DNA of 28,107 nt, from NCBI GenBank assembly GCA_964540795.1, contig CAZINX010000024.1, positions 1 to 28,107 of the forward strand, in the 5' to 3' direction. This DNA comes from Dichotomicrobium sp964540795. GTDB taxonomy: Bacteria; Pseudomonadota; Alphaproteobacteria; Rhizobiales; Rhodomicrobiaceae. The position numbers and the translations under genes were made by a program. The notes beneath the pieces are model-generated. The model was not told the origin of the DNA. It searched no databases and was given only the letters and a program-made list of their open reading frames with translations. The stretch's first letter is position 1. Each line of letters begins with the position of its first letter. Below, piece after piece: positions 8,190-15,906 of the stretch.

Positions 8190-8244
8190 TGACCGGATCG
8201 TGATATTTGAATGATTAATGTTCAGGCAGGCGGCGATCCGGTCA
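8190..8244. repeat. 11-bp perfect inverted repeat before the protease gene
   Basis: Arms tgaccggatcg (8190-8200) and cgatccggtca (8234-8244) are exact reverse complements, with 33 bases between them, ending four bases before ATG 8249. The inner sequence holds the possible -10 element and the purine stretch caggcagg, the only SD-like sequence in the leader. It could be an operator for a second regulator or, if transcribed in full, an RNA hairpin that affects the start of the hydrogenase operon. Function not known. Confidence 0.6.
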
Positions 8245-8248
8245 CGCG

Positions 8249-8734
8249 ATGGGCAAGGCGGGCGACATCCTGATCCTCGGGCTCGGCAATCGGCTGATGA
8301 GCGATGACGCAGCCGGCCCGCTGGTCATCGACCGGCTCGCCGAGAACGGCGTGAAGGGCGCGCGGCTTTGCGACGGCGGGACCATCGGCATGGCGCTTCT
8401 GCCCGAGATCGAAACCTGCGCCGCGCTGATCGCGGTGGACGCCGCCCATTTCAGAGCCGCAGCAGGGACTGTCCGCGTGTTCGAGGGCTCGGCGATGGAC
8501 CGCCAGCTCGGGACCAAGAAGTTCAGCGCCCACGATGTCGCGCTGTCCGACCTGATCAGCGCGGCGGCCATGCGCGGAGACTGCCCGGCGCGGCGCGCGC
8601 TTGTCGGCGTGCAGCCCGAACGGACCACGCTTGGCATCGAGCCGACCCCCGCGGTGGCCGCTGCGCTCGACGAAATGGCCGCGCGCATCCGCGCACTCGC
8701 CGCGCGCTGGCAAGCGGAGGTCGCCGCGGCATGA
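8249..8734 (+). CDS. hupD: [NiFe]-hydrogenase maturation protease (HupD/HyaD/HycI family)
   Basis: A 161-residue endopeptidase that removes the C-terminal peptide of the large subunit once nickel is in place. It starts with the ILGLGN motif (9-14). The three nickel ligands of HybD (Glu16, Asp62, His93) correspond to D20 (in RLMSDDAAGP), D64 (IAVDAAH) and H95 (SAHDVAL); Asp in place of Glu in the first position is also found in HycI. Its target is almost certainly HynL in the same operon, with the cut after H565. The ribosome binding site is poor: the nearest purine run, aggcagg, is about 18 bases upstream inside the inverted repeat. First gene of the plus-strand operon, overlapping the next by four bases. 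Confidence 0.9.
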   Translation: MGKAGDILILGLGNRLMSDDAAGPLVIDRLAENGVKGARLCDGGTIGMALLPEIETCAALIAVDAAHFRAAAGTVRVFEGSAMDRQLGTKKFSAHDVALSDLISAAAMRGDCPARRALVGVQPERTTLGIEPTPAVAAALDEMAARIRALAARWQAEVAAA

Positions 8735-9153
8735 GCCACAAGATCTTCGAAGCGCCGCCGCCGGACCCCAAGGGCTTTACCACGGGCCTTGCCGACGCCG
8801 TGCTCCCGGAGATTGCGGCGCTGCTGGACGACCTCATCGAAAACGGCAACGAAGGCGCGATCGACCTGCGCAGCCTGCCCATGACGGACGCCGACCGCGA
8901 GGCGCTGCGCGAGAAGCTCGGCACGGGCGAGGTGCGCGCCACGCTGGAGGTCGCCGGCACGTCGACGGTCGAGGAAACCGCCATTCGCGGCATCTGGTGG
9001 ATCCGCCACGAAGCGGTCGACGGCCAGGTGGCGAACGAGCACATCGCGATCACCCTGCTCCCGGACATCCTGCGCACCCACCCGGACGACCTGCCGCAAG
9101 GCCGCGCGCGGCTGGACGAACTTCTGAATCCCGAACCGGAGGAGACGGACTGA
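8731..9153 (+). CDS. HupH/HyaF-type hydrogenase expression protein, single domain
   Basis: A 140-residue protein related to the HupH C-terminal domain. The best signature is EVRATLEVAGTSTVEETA followed by GIWWIRH at about 70-96, close to the family pattern of an acidic start, a VQET-like core and a W before an H. HupH/HyaF proteins are usually about twice this length with two related domains; here only one is present. In other bacteria HupH assists processing of the small subunit or its iron-sulfur clusters. ATG 8731 overlaps the protease stop (ATGA), and the stop overlaps the next start by one base (TGATG), so the three genes are translationally linked. HupG, HupI, HupJ and HupK are not seen in the window. 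Confidence 0.75.
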   Translation: MSHKIFEAPPPDPKGFTTGLADAVLPEIAALLDDLIENGNEGAIDLRSLPMTDADREALREKLGTGEVRATLEVAGTSTVEETAIRGIWWIRHEAVDGQVANEHIAITLLPDILRTHPDDLPQGRARLDELLNPEPEETD

Positions 9154-10229
9154 TGAAGCAAGCCGAGACGCTTGGCGAGCAATTGGCACGAAAGGGTGTC
9201 TCGCGGCGCGCGTTCCTCAAATACTCCGCCTATCTGGCCTCGATCATGGCGCTGCCGCCCACGGCCAGCAAGCTGCTGGCGCAAGGGCTTGAACGGGCGC
9301 GGCGTCAGGCGGTCATCTGGCTGTCCTTCCAGGAGTGCACCGGCTGCACCGAATCGCTGACCCGCGCGCAGGGCTTGACGCTCGAAGACCTGATCTTTGA
9401 CTTCATCTCGCTGGACTATCACCACACGCTGCAGGCCGTCTCGGGCGACGCCGCGGAGGATGCGCGCCGGCAGTCGATGGAGGAGAACAAGGGCAAGTAT
9501 ATCGTCATCGTGGATGGCTCGATTCCGGTGAAGGACGGCGGCGTCTACTCGACCATCGCCGGCCACACCAATGTCGACATGCTCGAAGAAACAGTCGAGC
9601 ACGCCTTCGCCGTCGTCGCCGTCGGCACCTGCGCGGCGTTCGGCGGCCTGCCCTACGCCAGGCCGAACCCGACCGGCGCGGTCCCGGTCTCCAAGCTCAT
9701 CGGCGACAAGCCGCTCATCAACATTCCCGGCTGCCCGCCCGTGCCCGAGGCAATGACCGGCACGCTCTCGCACATTCTCTCCTTCGGCGAGCTGCCCGCG
9801 CTCGATCACATGAACCGCCCGCTCGCCTTCTTTGGCGAGACGATCCACGACCGCTGCTATCGCCGGCCGTTCTATGACAAGGGCCTGTTCGCCAAGAGCT
9901 TCGATGATGAGGGCGCGCGAAAGGGCTGGTGCCTGTACGAACTCGGCTGCAAGGGGCCGATCGCCTATAACGCCTGCGCCACGACGAAGTGGAACGGCGG
10001 CATCTCCTTCCCCATCCAGTCGGGGCATGGCTGCTTCGCCTGCGCCTCCCCGAATTTCTGGGATCAGGGCGGCTTCTACAAGCCGCTGTCGGCGGGCATC
10101 GCGCCGGTAGGAACGGCCGCGGGCATCGCCGCGGCTGCGGGCGTGGCCGTCGGCGCGGGTTCGGCGTGGGCCGCGCGCAAGCGCAGCAAGGCGATTGCCG
10201 AGGAACACGCCGGCAAGGAGGAGGGCTGA
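9153..10229 (+). CDS. hynS: [NiFe]-hydrogenase small subunit, Isp-type (group 1e-like)
   Basis: A 358-residue precursor with a Tat signal (SRRAFLK, 17-23) and a cleavage region near AQG (43-45), so the enzyme faces the periplasm. Proximal cluster ligands are C62, C65 (ECTGCTES), C160 (VGTCAAFGG) and C194 (PGCPPVP); the two extra cysteines of oxygen-tolerant group 1d enzymes are absent (G64 and G165 occupy those places). Distal cluster: H232, C235, C260, C266. Medial [3Fe-4S] cluster: C275, C294, C297 (GHGCFACASPNFWD). A C-terminal Ala/Gly-rich helix (about 314-340) followed by a basic patch should anchor it in the membrane. GGAGGAG lies upstream of ATG 9153. The gene order small-isp1-isp2-large is that of Hyn/Isp hydrogenases such as in Thiocapsa and Allochromatium. 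Confidence 0.95.
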   Translation: MKQAETLGEQLARKGVSRRAFLKYSAYLASIMALPPTASKLLAQGLERARRQAVIWLSFQECTGCTESLTRAQGLTLEDLIFDFISLDYHHTLQAVSGDAAEDARRQSMEENKGKYIVIVDGSIPVKDGGVYSTIAGHTNVDMLEETVEHAFAVVAVGTCAAFGGLPYARPNPTGAVPVSKLIGDKPLINIPGCPPVPEAMTGTLSHILSFGELPALDHMNRPLAFFGETIHDRCYRRPFYDKGLFAKSFDDEGARKGWCLYELGCKGPIAYNACATTKWNGGISFPIQSGHGCFACASPNFWDQGGFYKPLSAGIAPVGTAAGIAAAAGVAVGAGSAWAARKRSKAIAEEHAGKEEG

Positions 10230-10231
10230 AC

Positions 10232-10894
10232 ATGACGGGCTTGTTGGAATTCGCGCGCGGTCCGGCGCTGCAGATCGCCATCGCGATCTTCGTGTTCGGC
10301 ACAGTCTGGCGGCTTGTGGCGCTGTTCCTGCTGCCGAAAAAGCTGACGCCGTCGGAAAAGCGTGAAGGCGCTTCCAGCCGCCCGGTCGGCGCGGCGCGCG
10401 GCATTCTCTCTCGGTTCATCCCGCACAAGAATTTCACGCGCCAGAGCCTGTTCTCGGTCGTGAACGGCTATGTCTTTCATCTCGGCCTCGCGATCGTGGT
10501 GTTCGGCTACGGCCCGCACATCCTGTATATTGACAGCCTGCTCGGCGTCTCCTGGCCCGCCCTGCCCTCGCCGCTGATCTATGTCGTCGGCGCGATCACG
10601 CTTGCCTCGCTGGTCGCCGCGCTGATCCGCCGGCTCGCCAACCCGGTGCAGCGGCTGATCTCAAATCTCGATGACTATTTCAGCTGGGCCGTGACGACCG
10701 CGCCGGTGCTCACCGGGCTGATGGCCGCAGGGGGTGTCGGCGGGCCATACGAGACCATCCTGGCCATCCACATCCTGAGCTTCGCGGTGCTGCTGATCTG
10801 GCTGCCGTTCGGCAAGCTCATGCACACCTTCTTCTTCTTCATCTCGCGCGGCGCCACCGGCGCGCGCATGGCATGGCGGGGAGCGAAAGTCTGA
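10232..10894 (+). CDS. isp1: Isp1, membrane cytochrome b subunit (NarI/DsrM/HdrE-like)
   Basis: A 220-residue membrane protein with about five helices (roughly 11-34, 75-98, 112-133, 152-168, 174-203). Histidines placed to bind haem b are H83 and H96 in the second helix region and H180 and H198 in the last; the HILSFAVLLIWLPFGKLMH stretch is characteristic of NarI/DsrM-type subunits. It is expected to take electrons from the hydrogenase small subunit on the periplasmic side and pass them to quinone or to Isp2. This replaces HupC/HyaC, which is absent here. ATG 10232 sits two bases after the hynS stop with GGAGGG ahead; its stop overlaps the next start (TGATG). Confidence 0.88.
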   Translation: MTGLLEFARGPALQIAIAIFVFGTVWRLVALFLLPKKLTPSEKREGASSRPVGAARGILSRFIPHKNFTRQSLFSVVNGYVFHLGLAIVVFGYGPHILYIDSLLGVSWPALPSPLIYVVGAITLASLVAALIRRLANPVQRLISNLDDYFSWAVTTAPVLTGLMAAGGVGGPYETILAIHILSFAVLLIWLPFGKLMHTFFFFISRGATGARMAWRGAKV

Positions 10895-12216
10895 TGACGG
10901 CCGATCATTACAAGAAGGACGCGACGCCAGAACCGACACGCTTCGACAAGCAGGGCGACATGCCCGACGAGGAGCGCGTGGAAAACGCGATGCGCGCATT
11001 CGTGAGCGACTTCGGCATGTCGGTCGCCAGCCATATGTCGGCCTGCGTGCGCTGCGGGCTGTGCGCCGAGGCGTGCCATTTCTACGTCACCACCGGCGAC
11101 CCGAAATACACGCCGATCCACAAGCTCAAGCCGTTCCAGCAGGCCTATGAGCGGGAGATGAGCGCTTTCGCGCCGATCTACCGGATGTTCGGCATGGTCA
11201 AGGATGTGGACATCCATCAGCTCGAAGAGTGGGAAGAGCTGATCTACGACAGCTGCACGCTGTGCGGGCGCTGTACGCTGATCTGCCCGATGGGCATTGA
11301 TATCGCCGAGCTGGTGAAGGAAGCGCGCCACGGCATGTATGAGGCCGGCCTGCTGCCGAACCGGCTGGCGCACATCACCCGCAACGCCGAGAACCGCCAC
11401 AGCCCTTTCGGCACGAAGGAGGACTTCATCAACACGATCAGGGAGATCGAGGAGAAGTTCGACATCTCGATCCCGGTCGACAAGGACAAGGCCGACATCC
11501 TCGTGACCACCGCGCCGGGCGAACTGGAAGCGCACCAGAAGTCGCTGGCCGACACGGTCAAGATACTCGACGCCATCGGCGCGGACTGGACCTTTTCATC
11601 CGATGCGTTCGAGGCGACCAATTTCGGCTTCCTGTCGGGCAACATGCGCCTCCAGCGCGAGTTGACCATGCGCATCATCGACAAGGCGGTCGGGATCGGC
11701 GCGCGCACGCTGTTGCTGCCCGAGTGCGGTCATGCCTACAGCGCGGCGCGCTGGGAGGCGGCGGACTGGTATGGCGCCCCCCCGCCGGTGCGCGTCCTGC
11801 ACATGGTCGAGTTTCTGGATGAGCTGATCGCCAAGGGCCGCATCAAGGTCCAGAAAGTCGGCGAGACAGCGACCTTCCACGACCCCTGCCAGATCATCCG
11901 CCGCGGCGGGCTTGAGGAAGCCCCGCGCCGCATCCTCGCCGCGCTGGGCTATGATTTGCGCGAGATGGAGGATCACGGCTCGTATTCCTATTGCTGCGGG
12001 GGCGGCGGCGGCGTGCTGGCGAACGAGCGCGCGGCCCCGCTGCGCGAGCGCGTGTTCGAGTTGAAACGGCGGCAGGTCGAGGCCACCGGCGCTGAGAACT
12101 TCATCACAAGCTGCGGCCAGTGCCGCATGACCTTTGAGCGCGGCGCGAAGGCGACGAACTGGGACAAGTCGCCGCAAAGCCTGATGGAGCTTGTCGCGGA
12201 CAACATGGTGTCCTGA
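10894..12216 (+). CDS. isp2: Isp2, HdrD/DsrK-like iron-sulfur protein
   Basis: A 440-residue soluble protein with two ferredoxin-type [4Fe-4S] motifs, C51/C54/C57/C61 (CVRCGLCAEAC) and C121/C124/C127/C131 (CTLCGRCTLIC), and one full CCG domain (C332 in HDPCQII, C367-C368 in SYCCGGGGG, C407 and C410 in SCGQC). A first CCG-like region around C278 (LPECGH) has lost most cysteines. In HdrD and DsrK the CCG domains hold the noncubane cluster that reduces disulfides or trisulfides. With Isp1 it forms the HdrED/DsrMK-like module of Isp-type hydrogenases. No signal peptide is present, so it should sit on the cytoplasmic face. ATG 10894 overlaps the isp1 stop; an in-frame ATG at 10873 is possible but has no better ribosome site. 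Confidence 0.92.
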   Translation: MTADHYKKDATPEPTRFDKQGDMPDEERVENAMRAFVSDFGMSVASHMSACVRCGLCAEACHFYVTTGDPKYTPIHKLKPFQQAYEREMSAFAPIYRMFGMVKDVDIHQLEEWEELIYDSCTLCGRCTLICPMGIDIAELVKEARHGMYEAGLLPNRLAHITRNAENRHSPFGTKEDFINTIREIEEKFDISIPVDKDKADILVTTAPGELEAHQKSLADTVKILDAIGADWTFSSDAFEATNFGFLSGNMRLQRELTMRIIDKAVGIGARTLLLPECGHAYSAARWEAADWYGAPPPVRVLHMVEFLDELIAKGRIKVQKVGETATFHDPCQIIRRGGLEEAPRRILAALGYDLREMEDHGSYSYCCGGGGGVLANERAAPLRERVFELKRRQVEATGAENFITSCGQCRMTFERGAKATNWDKSPQSLMELVADNMVS

Positions 12217-12229
12217 GGAGGTTTGACTT

Positions 12230-13972
12230 ATGGCAGAGCGCGTCGTCGTCGATCCGATCACCCGTATCGAGGGACATCTGCGCATCGAGGCGGAAACCGA
12301 CAGCGCGGGCGCGATCACCCAGGCCTACAGCTCGGGCACGATGGTGCGCGGCATCGAGATCATCCTGAAGGGCCGCGATCCGCGCGAGGCCTGGGCCTTC
12401 GCCCAGCGCATCTGCGGGGTGTGCACGCTGGTTCATGGCATCGCCTCGGTGCGCGCGGTGGAGGACGCTCTGGACTACACGATCCCGCCGAACGCCCAGC
12501 TTATCCGCAACCTGATGATCGCCGCGCAGCACGTGCATGACCACGTCATGCACTTCTATCACCTGCACGCGCTGGACTGGGTGGACGTCGTCTCCGCGCT
12601 CAAGGCGGACCCGAAGGCAACCTCCGAATTGCAGCAGTCGATCTCCGGCCACCCGAATTCGAGCCCCGGCTATTTCCGTCAGGTGCAGAAAAAGGTGCAG
12701 GAGTTCGTCGAGAGCGGTCAACTCGGCATCTTCGCCAACGGCTTCTGGGGCCACCCGGAATACAAGCTGCCGCCCGAAGCCAACCTGATGGCGCTGGCGC
12801 ACTATCTTGAGGCGCTGGACTGGCAGCGCGACGTCGTGCGCCTGCACGCGATCTTCGGCGGCAAGAACCCGCACCCAAACTTCCTCGTCGGCGGCGCGCC
12901 CAGCCCTGTCAGCGCCGGCCCCGGCACGGACGGGACCGCCTCCACTGGCGTCAACATCGTCACGCTGGAGGAGGTGCGGCGCATCATCCGCTCGATGCAG
13001 ACATTCATCGAACAGGTCTACCTGCCCGACACGATCGCGATCGCCAGCTTCTACAAGGACTGGTTCCGCCGCGGCGAGGGCGTCGGAAACTTCCTGACCG
13101 TCGGCGATTTCCCCGAGCAGGGCATGGACGACCCGGAAAGCTGGTTCATCCCGGCCGGCGCGGTGATGAACCGCGACCTGAGCACGATCGAGCCGGTCGA
13201 TCTCAACGACCCGGCGCAGGTGCAGGAGTTCGTCGCGCGGGCCTGGTATGACTACGAAGGCGGCAAGGATCTCGGCCTGCACCCCTATGAGGGCGAGACG
13301 ACGCTGAGCTACACCGGCCCGCAGCCGCCCTACAAGCAGCTCAACGTCGAGGAAAGCTATTCCTGGATGAAATCGCCGCGCTGGCGCGGCAAGCCGATGG
13401 AGGTCGGCCCGCTGGCCCGGCTCGTGATGCTCTACGGCACGGGGCACGAGCCGACCAAGGACCTTGCCGACAGCGCGCTGCGCCAGCTCGATCTGCCGCT
13501 GGAGGCGATCTTTTCGACAATGGGCCGCACGGCGGCGCGCACCATCGAGTCGAAGGTGTTCGCCGACCAGATGGAAATCTGGCTCGACAACCTGATCGCC
13601 AACATCAAGGGCGGCGACAAGCAGGTTCACAACACCGCGAAATGGGACCCCTCGACCTGGCCGCCGGTCGCGCGCGGCGTCGGCTTCATGGAGGCCCCGC
13701 GCGGCGCGCTCGGGCACTGGATCGTCATCAAGGACGGGGTGATCGACAACTATCAGGCTGTTGTTCCGAGCACCTGGAACGCTGGCCCGCGCGACGCCGC
13801 AGGCGGCATCGGCCCCTACGAGGCGGCGCTGATGGACGCGCACACGCTGCACGACCCCGAACAACCGCTCGAAATTCAGCGGACGGTTCACAGCTTCGAC
13901 CCATGCATCGCCTGCGCGGTCCATGTCACGGACCCCGACGGCGAGGAACGCGCGCAAATCCGCGTGCGTTAA
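12230..13972 (+). CDS. hynL: [NiFe]-hydrogenase large subunit, Isp-type
   Basis: A 580-residue catalytic subunit. The four nickel-binding cysteines are C62 and C65 in the L1 motif RICGVCTLVH (60-69) and C559 and C562 in the L2 motif DPCIACAVH (557-565). The protease should cut after H565 and release a 15-residue C-terminal peptide (starting VTDPDGEE). Length and motifs are those of group 1 uptake enzymes. It has no signal of its own and is exported with the Tat-carrying small subunit. A strong ribosome site, AGGAGG, lies before ATG 12230, 13 bases after isp2. The catalysed reaction is H2 = 2 H+ + 2 e-, expected to run as uptake in this context. Confidence 0.97.
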   Translation: MAERVVVDPITRIEGHLRIEAETDSAGAITQAYSSGTMVRGIEIILKGRDPREAWAFAQRICGVCTLVHGIASVRAVEDALDYTIPPNAQLIRNLMIAAQHVHDHVMHFYHLHALDWVDVVSALKADPKATSELQQSISGHPNSSPGYFRQVQKKVQEFVESGQLGIFANGFWGHPEYKLPPEANLMALAHYLEALDWQRDVVRLHAIFGGKNPHPNFLVGGAPSPVSAGPGTDGTASTGVNIVTLEEVRRIIRSMQTFIEQVYLPDTIAIASFYKDWFRRGEGVGNFLTVGDFPEQGMDDPESWFIPAGAVMNRDLSTIEPVDLNDPAQVQEFVARAWYDYEGGKDLGLHPYEGETTLSYTGPQPPYKQLNVEESYSWMKSPRWRGKPMEVGPLARLVMLYGTGHEPTKDLADSALRQLDLPLEAIFSTMGRTAARTIESKVFADQMEIWLDNLIANIKGGDKQVHNTAKWDPSTWPPVARGVGFMEAPRGALGHWIVIKDGVIDNYQAVVPSTWNAGPRDAAGGIGPYEAALMDAHTLHDPEQPLEIQRTVHSFDPCIACAVHVTDPDGEERAQIRVR

Positions 13973-14005
13973 TGCGACAGGCGCAAGGATCAGGAGAGGC
14001 GAGAG

Positions 14006-14383
14006 ATGGCCACGATGGAAGACCTGAACGGTGTGACGCTGGATGTCTACACCCCCGCCGAAGTCAAGGAGTTGTTCGACCGCAACGAGATCGTCGTGAT
14101 CGATGTGCGCACGCCCAACGAGTTCGCGTTCGAGCACATTTCCGGCGCGATGCTGTATCCGATGTCGCGCTTCGACCCGGAGAAGCTGCCGACGCAGGAG
14201 AGCAAGCGCATCGTCTTCCACTGCGGGTCGGGCATCCGCTCGCACAAGGTCGCGGAGAAGGCGGCCGCCGCCGGCCTGTCGCGCGTGGCGCATATGGAAG
14301 GCGGCTTCGGCGCGTGGAAGAAGGCTGGCCTGCCCTATCTGGCGATCGACCCAGCGACCGGTTCGCTGGTTGACAAGCCTTAG
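14006..14383 (+). CDS. single-domain rhodanese
   Basis: A 125-residue cytoplasmic protein with one rhodanese domain (about 10-115). The active-site loop CGSGIRS holds C73, which carries the persulfide; VIDVRTPNEF (31-40) and EGGFGAWKKAGLP are typical. GGAGAGG sits close upstream of ATG 14006, 33 bases after hynL, so it is probably the last gene of the hydrogenase operon. Rhodaneses move sulfane sulfur between carriers such as thiosulfate, glutathione persulfide and TusA. Its place next to DsrK-like Isp2 and near a DsrE-family protein suggests sulfur handling linked to the hydrogenase, but this is inference. It faces the fnr-like gene tail to tail with 12 bases between stops. Confidence 0.92.
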   Translation: MATMEDLNGVTLDVYTPAEVKELFDRNEIVVIDVRTPNEFAFEHISGAMLYPMSRFDPEKLPTQESKRIVFHCGSGIRSHKVAEKAAAAGLSRVAHMEGGFGAWKKAGLPYLAIDPATGSLVDKP

Positions 14384-14395
14384 CGCGAGGTGAGG

Positions 14396-15109
14396 TTAGC
14401 CGTCGGTTTCGGCAATTTCGGCAAGGCGGGAGTCATCTGCAATGACCAGTTGCGTTCGATGCGGAGTGGTAATCGCGCCGTGCTCGCGCAGCTTGGTGAA
14501 TGCGCGGCTAATGGTTTCGAGGCTGTGACCGAGATAATGCGCGATGTCCTCACGGCTCATAGGCAATTCAATATGCGTGCCGTCTTTTACTTGGGTGCCG
14601 ATGCGTCCGCCGATATGCAGCAGGAACCTGGCAAGCTTGGCCTCGACCGATCCGCCCATGACGATGTCAAGATGAATCTGGCACTGCAGGAACTCGTTCG
14701 ATGCCGCGGTGATCATGCGCCATTCGAGTCCCTGATTGTCCCGGTTCATCCTCTGGATCACCCGGCGGTCGAAGCGGCAGAGCACCGCATCCTTGAGCGC
14801 TTCGACCGAGAACGGATAGCAATCGGCGATACAGGCCCCGACCATGTCGCCGCGGAACAGGAAGCCGGCGATGATCCGGTGCCCGCGCGCATTGATCCGC
14901 GTCTGCCGCATCGCGCCCTCGATGACAACGAAGATCGCATCGGCGTGGGTGTGCTCGGCGATCAGCACCTCGCCTTTCGTGGCCGCGACGAGGCTCGCCC
15001 CGACCAGAAGTTGCTGGCGCTCATCCTCCGCCAGCGCGCCCCACAGCGGCGTATGTTTAAGCTGACTGGCAAGCGGCGGACAGTCGCGTGTCGGGACTCG
15101 CGGGGTCAC
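14396..15109 (-). CDS. Crp/Fnr-family transcription regulator
   Basis: A 237-residue regulator: cyclic-nucleotide-like sensor domain (about 15-135), dimer helix, and a C-terminal winged helix-turn-helix (about 184-212) with MSREDIAHYLGHSLETISRA. The recognition helix reads E199-T-I-S201-R202, the ExxSR pattern that reads TTGAT/ATCAA sites, and such a site lies between hypC and hupD. Unlike true FNR it has only one cysteine near its N terminus (C10), plus C93, C97, C111 and C143, so the usual three-cysteine N-terminal cluster site is missing; only C111 matches the FNR Cys122 position. It may be FixK-like or sense a different signal. GTG 15109 is preferred because AGGAAAGGGA lies before it; an ATG at 15202 would add 31 poorly conserved residues. 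Confidence 0.88.
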   Translation of the reverse strand: MTPRVPTRDCPPLASQLKHTPLWGALAEDERQQLLVGASLVAATKGEVLIAEHTHADAIFVVIEGAMRQTRINARGHRIIAGFLFRGDMVGACIADCYPFSVEALKDAVLCRFDRRVIQRMNRDNQGLEWRMITAASNEFLQCQIHLDIVMGGSVEAKLARFLLHIGGRIGTQVKDGTHIELPMSREDIAHYLGHSLETISRAFTKLREHGAITTPHRTQLVIADDSRLAEIAETDG

Positions 15110-15285
15110 GATATTCCCTTTCCTCGGTTTGGCGCGGGATGGTCCGGGCGGGCGGGCTATCGGACCGGCTGTTGCGAGGCGATGACCGGCTGCTGCCGGC
15201 AACCACGCTGGAGGAAGACAAGAGCTGGTCTCGCGCCCGCCATTGGCAAATTAATGGAAATTCTTGAATAGTGAAAGGATAAGCG

Positions 15286-15879
15286 ATGCCCCTTCGTAGC
15301 CTTTTCTTGACGCTCGCCCTGTGTCTGATCGCGGTTCCGGCTGCCGCGCATACAGGGCACGGCGAAGTCTCCGGCTTCGCCTACGGGCTGATGCACCCGA
15401 TCGGCGGGCTGGATCACGTGCTGGCGATGGTCGCGGTCGGGCTGCTGGCCTATCTGATCGGCGGCGCGGCGCTGTGGGGCCTGCCGCTGGCCTTCATCGC
15501 CGCGATGGCCGCAGGCGGCGTCTTGGCGCTCTATGGTTTTGCCCTGCCATTCGTCGAGGCCGGAATTGCGCTGTCGGTCGTCGTGATCGGCGCGATGGTG
15601 GCGCTGGGCAAGAACACGCCCGGCCTGCTCGCCGCCGCGCTCACCGCCGTGTTCGCTGTCTTTCACGGCCACGCGCACGGCGCGGAAATGCCCGCAACAG
15701 CATCAGGTTTGAGTTACGGCATCGGCTTTATTCTGGCGACGGCGCTGCTTCATGCCGGCGGCATCCTGGCGGGCTTCGCGCTCGGGGCGGCGGGCCGGCA
15801 GGCGGGGCGAAACGTCGCGCGCGGAATCGGCGGCGTCATGGCTCTGAGCGGCGTCGCCATCCTCGGCGGCATCATCTGA
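15286..15879 (+). CDS. hupE: HupE/UreJ nickel transporter
   Basis: A 197-residue protein with a cleavable signal (about 1-21, ending AVPAAA) so that the mature protein starts with a metal-binding HTGHG. Six membrane helices follow. The family motif HPIGGLDHVLAM in the first helix, FHGHAHG in the middle and HAGG later are the nickel-contact residues. HupE carries nickel into the cell by facilitated transport for hydrogenase synthesis. It has its own leader of about 175 bases between it and the divergent regulator; a possible promoter there (ttggca near 15245) is weak. The next gene follows after 27 bases. Confidence 0.93.
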   Translation: MPLRSLFLTLALCLIAVPAAAHTGHGEVSGFAYGLMHPIGGLDHVLAMVAVGLLAYLIGGAALWGLPLAFIAAMAAGGVLALYGFALPFVEAGIALSVVVIGAMVALGKNTPGLLAAALTAVFAVFHGHAHGAEMPATASGLSYGIGFILATALLHAGGILAGFALGAAGRQAGRNVARGIGGVMALSGVAILGGII

Positions 15880-15906
15880 ACGCAACACACGGAAGGGACC
15901 AGACAC

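Noticed and set aside
8102..8248. Sigma-54 promoter for the hydrogenase operon
   Set aside because: No TGGCAC-N5-TTGCA pattern is present on either strand of the divergent region.
12104..14293. Very long open frame (729 codons) on the minus strand opposite hynL
   Set aside because: It is antisense to a certain gene, rich in Arg/Ala/His/Asp as expected from a GC-rich mirror frame, and shows no family motifs. The same holds for long opposing frames at 8556-10208 and 22314-23843 and for the other-frame read at 1443-2672.
15186..15199. Small hairpin ccggc-tgct-gccgg upstream of the fnr-like gene
   Set aside because: A five-base GC stem is expected often by chance at this base composition, and it lies where the optional N-terminal extension of the regulator would be encoded.
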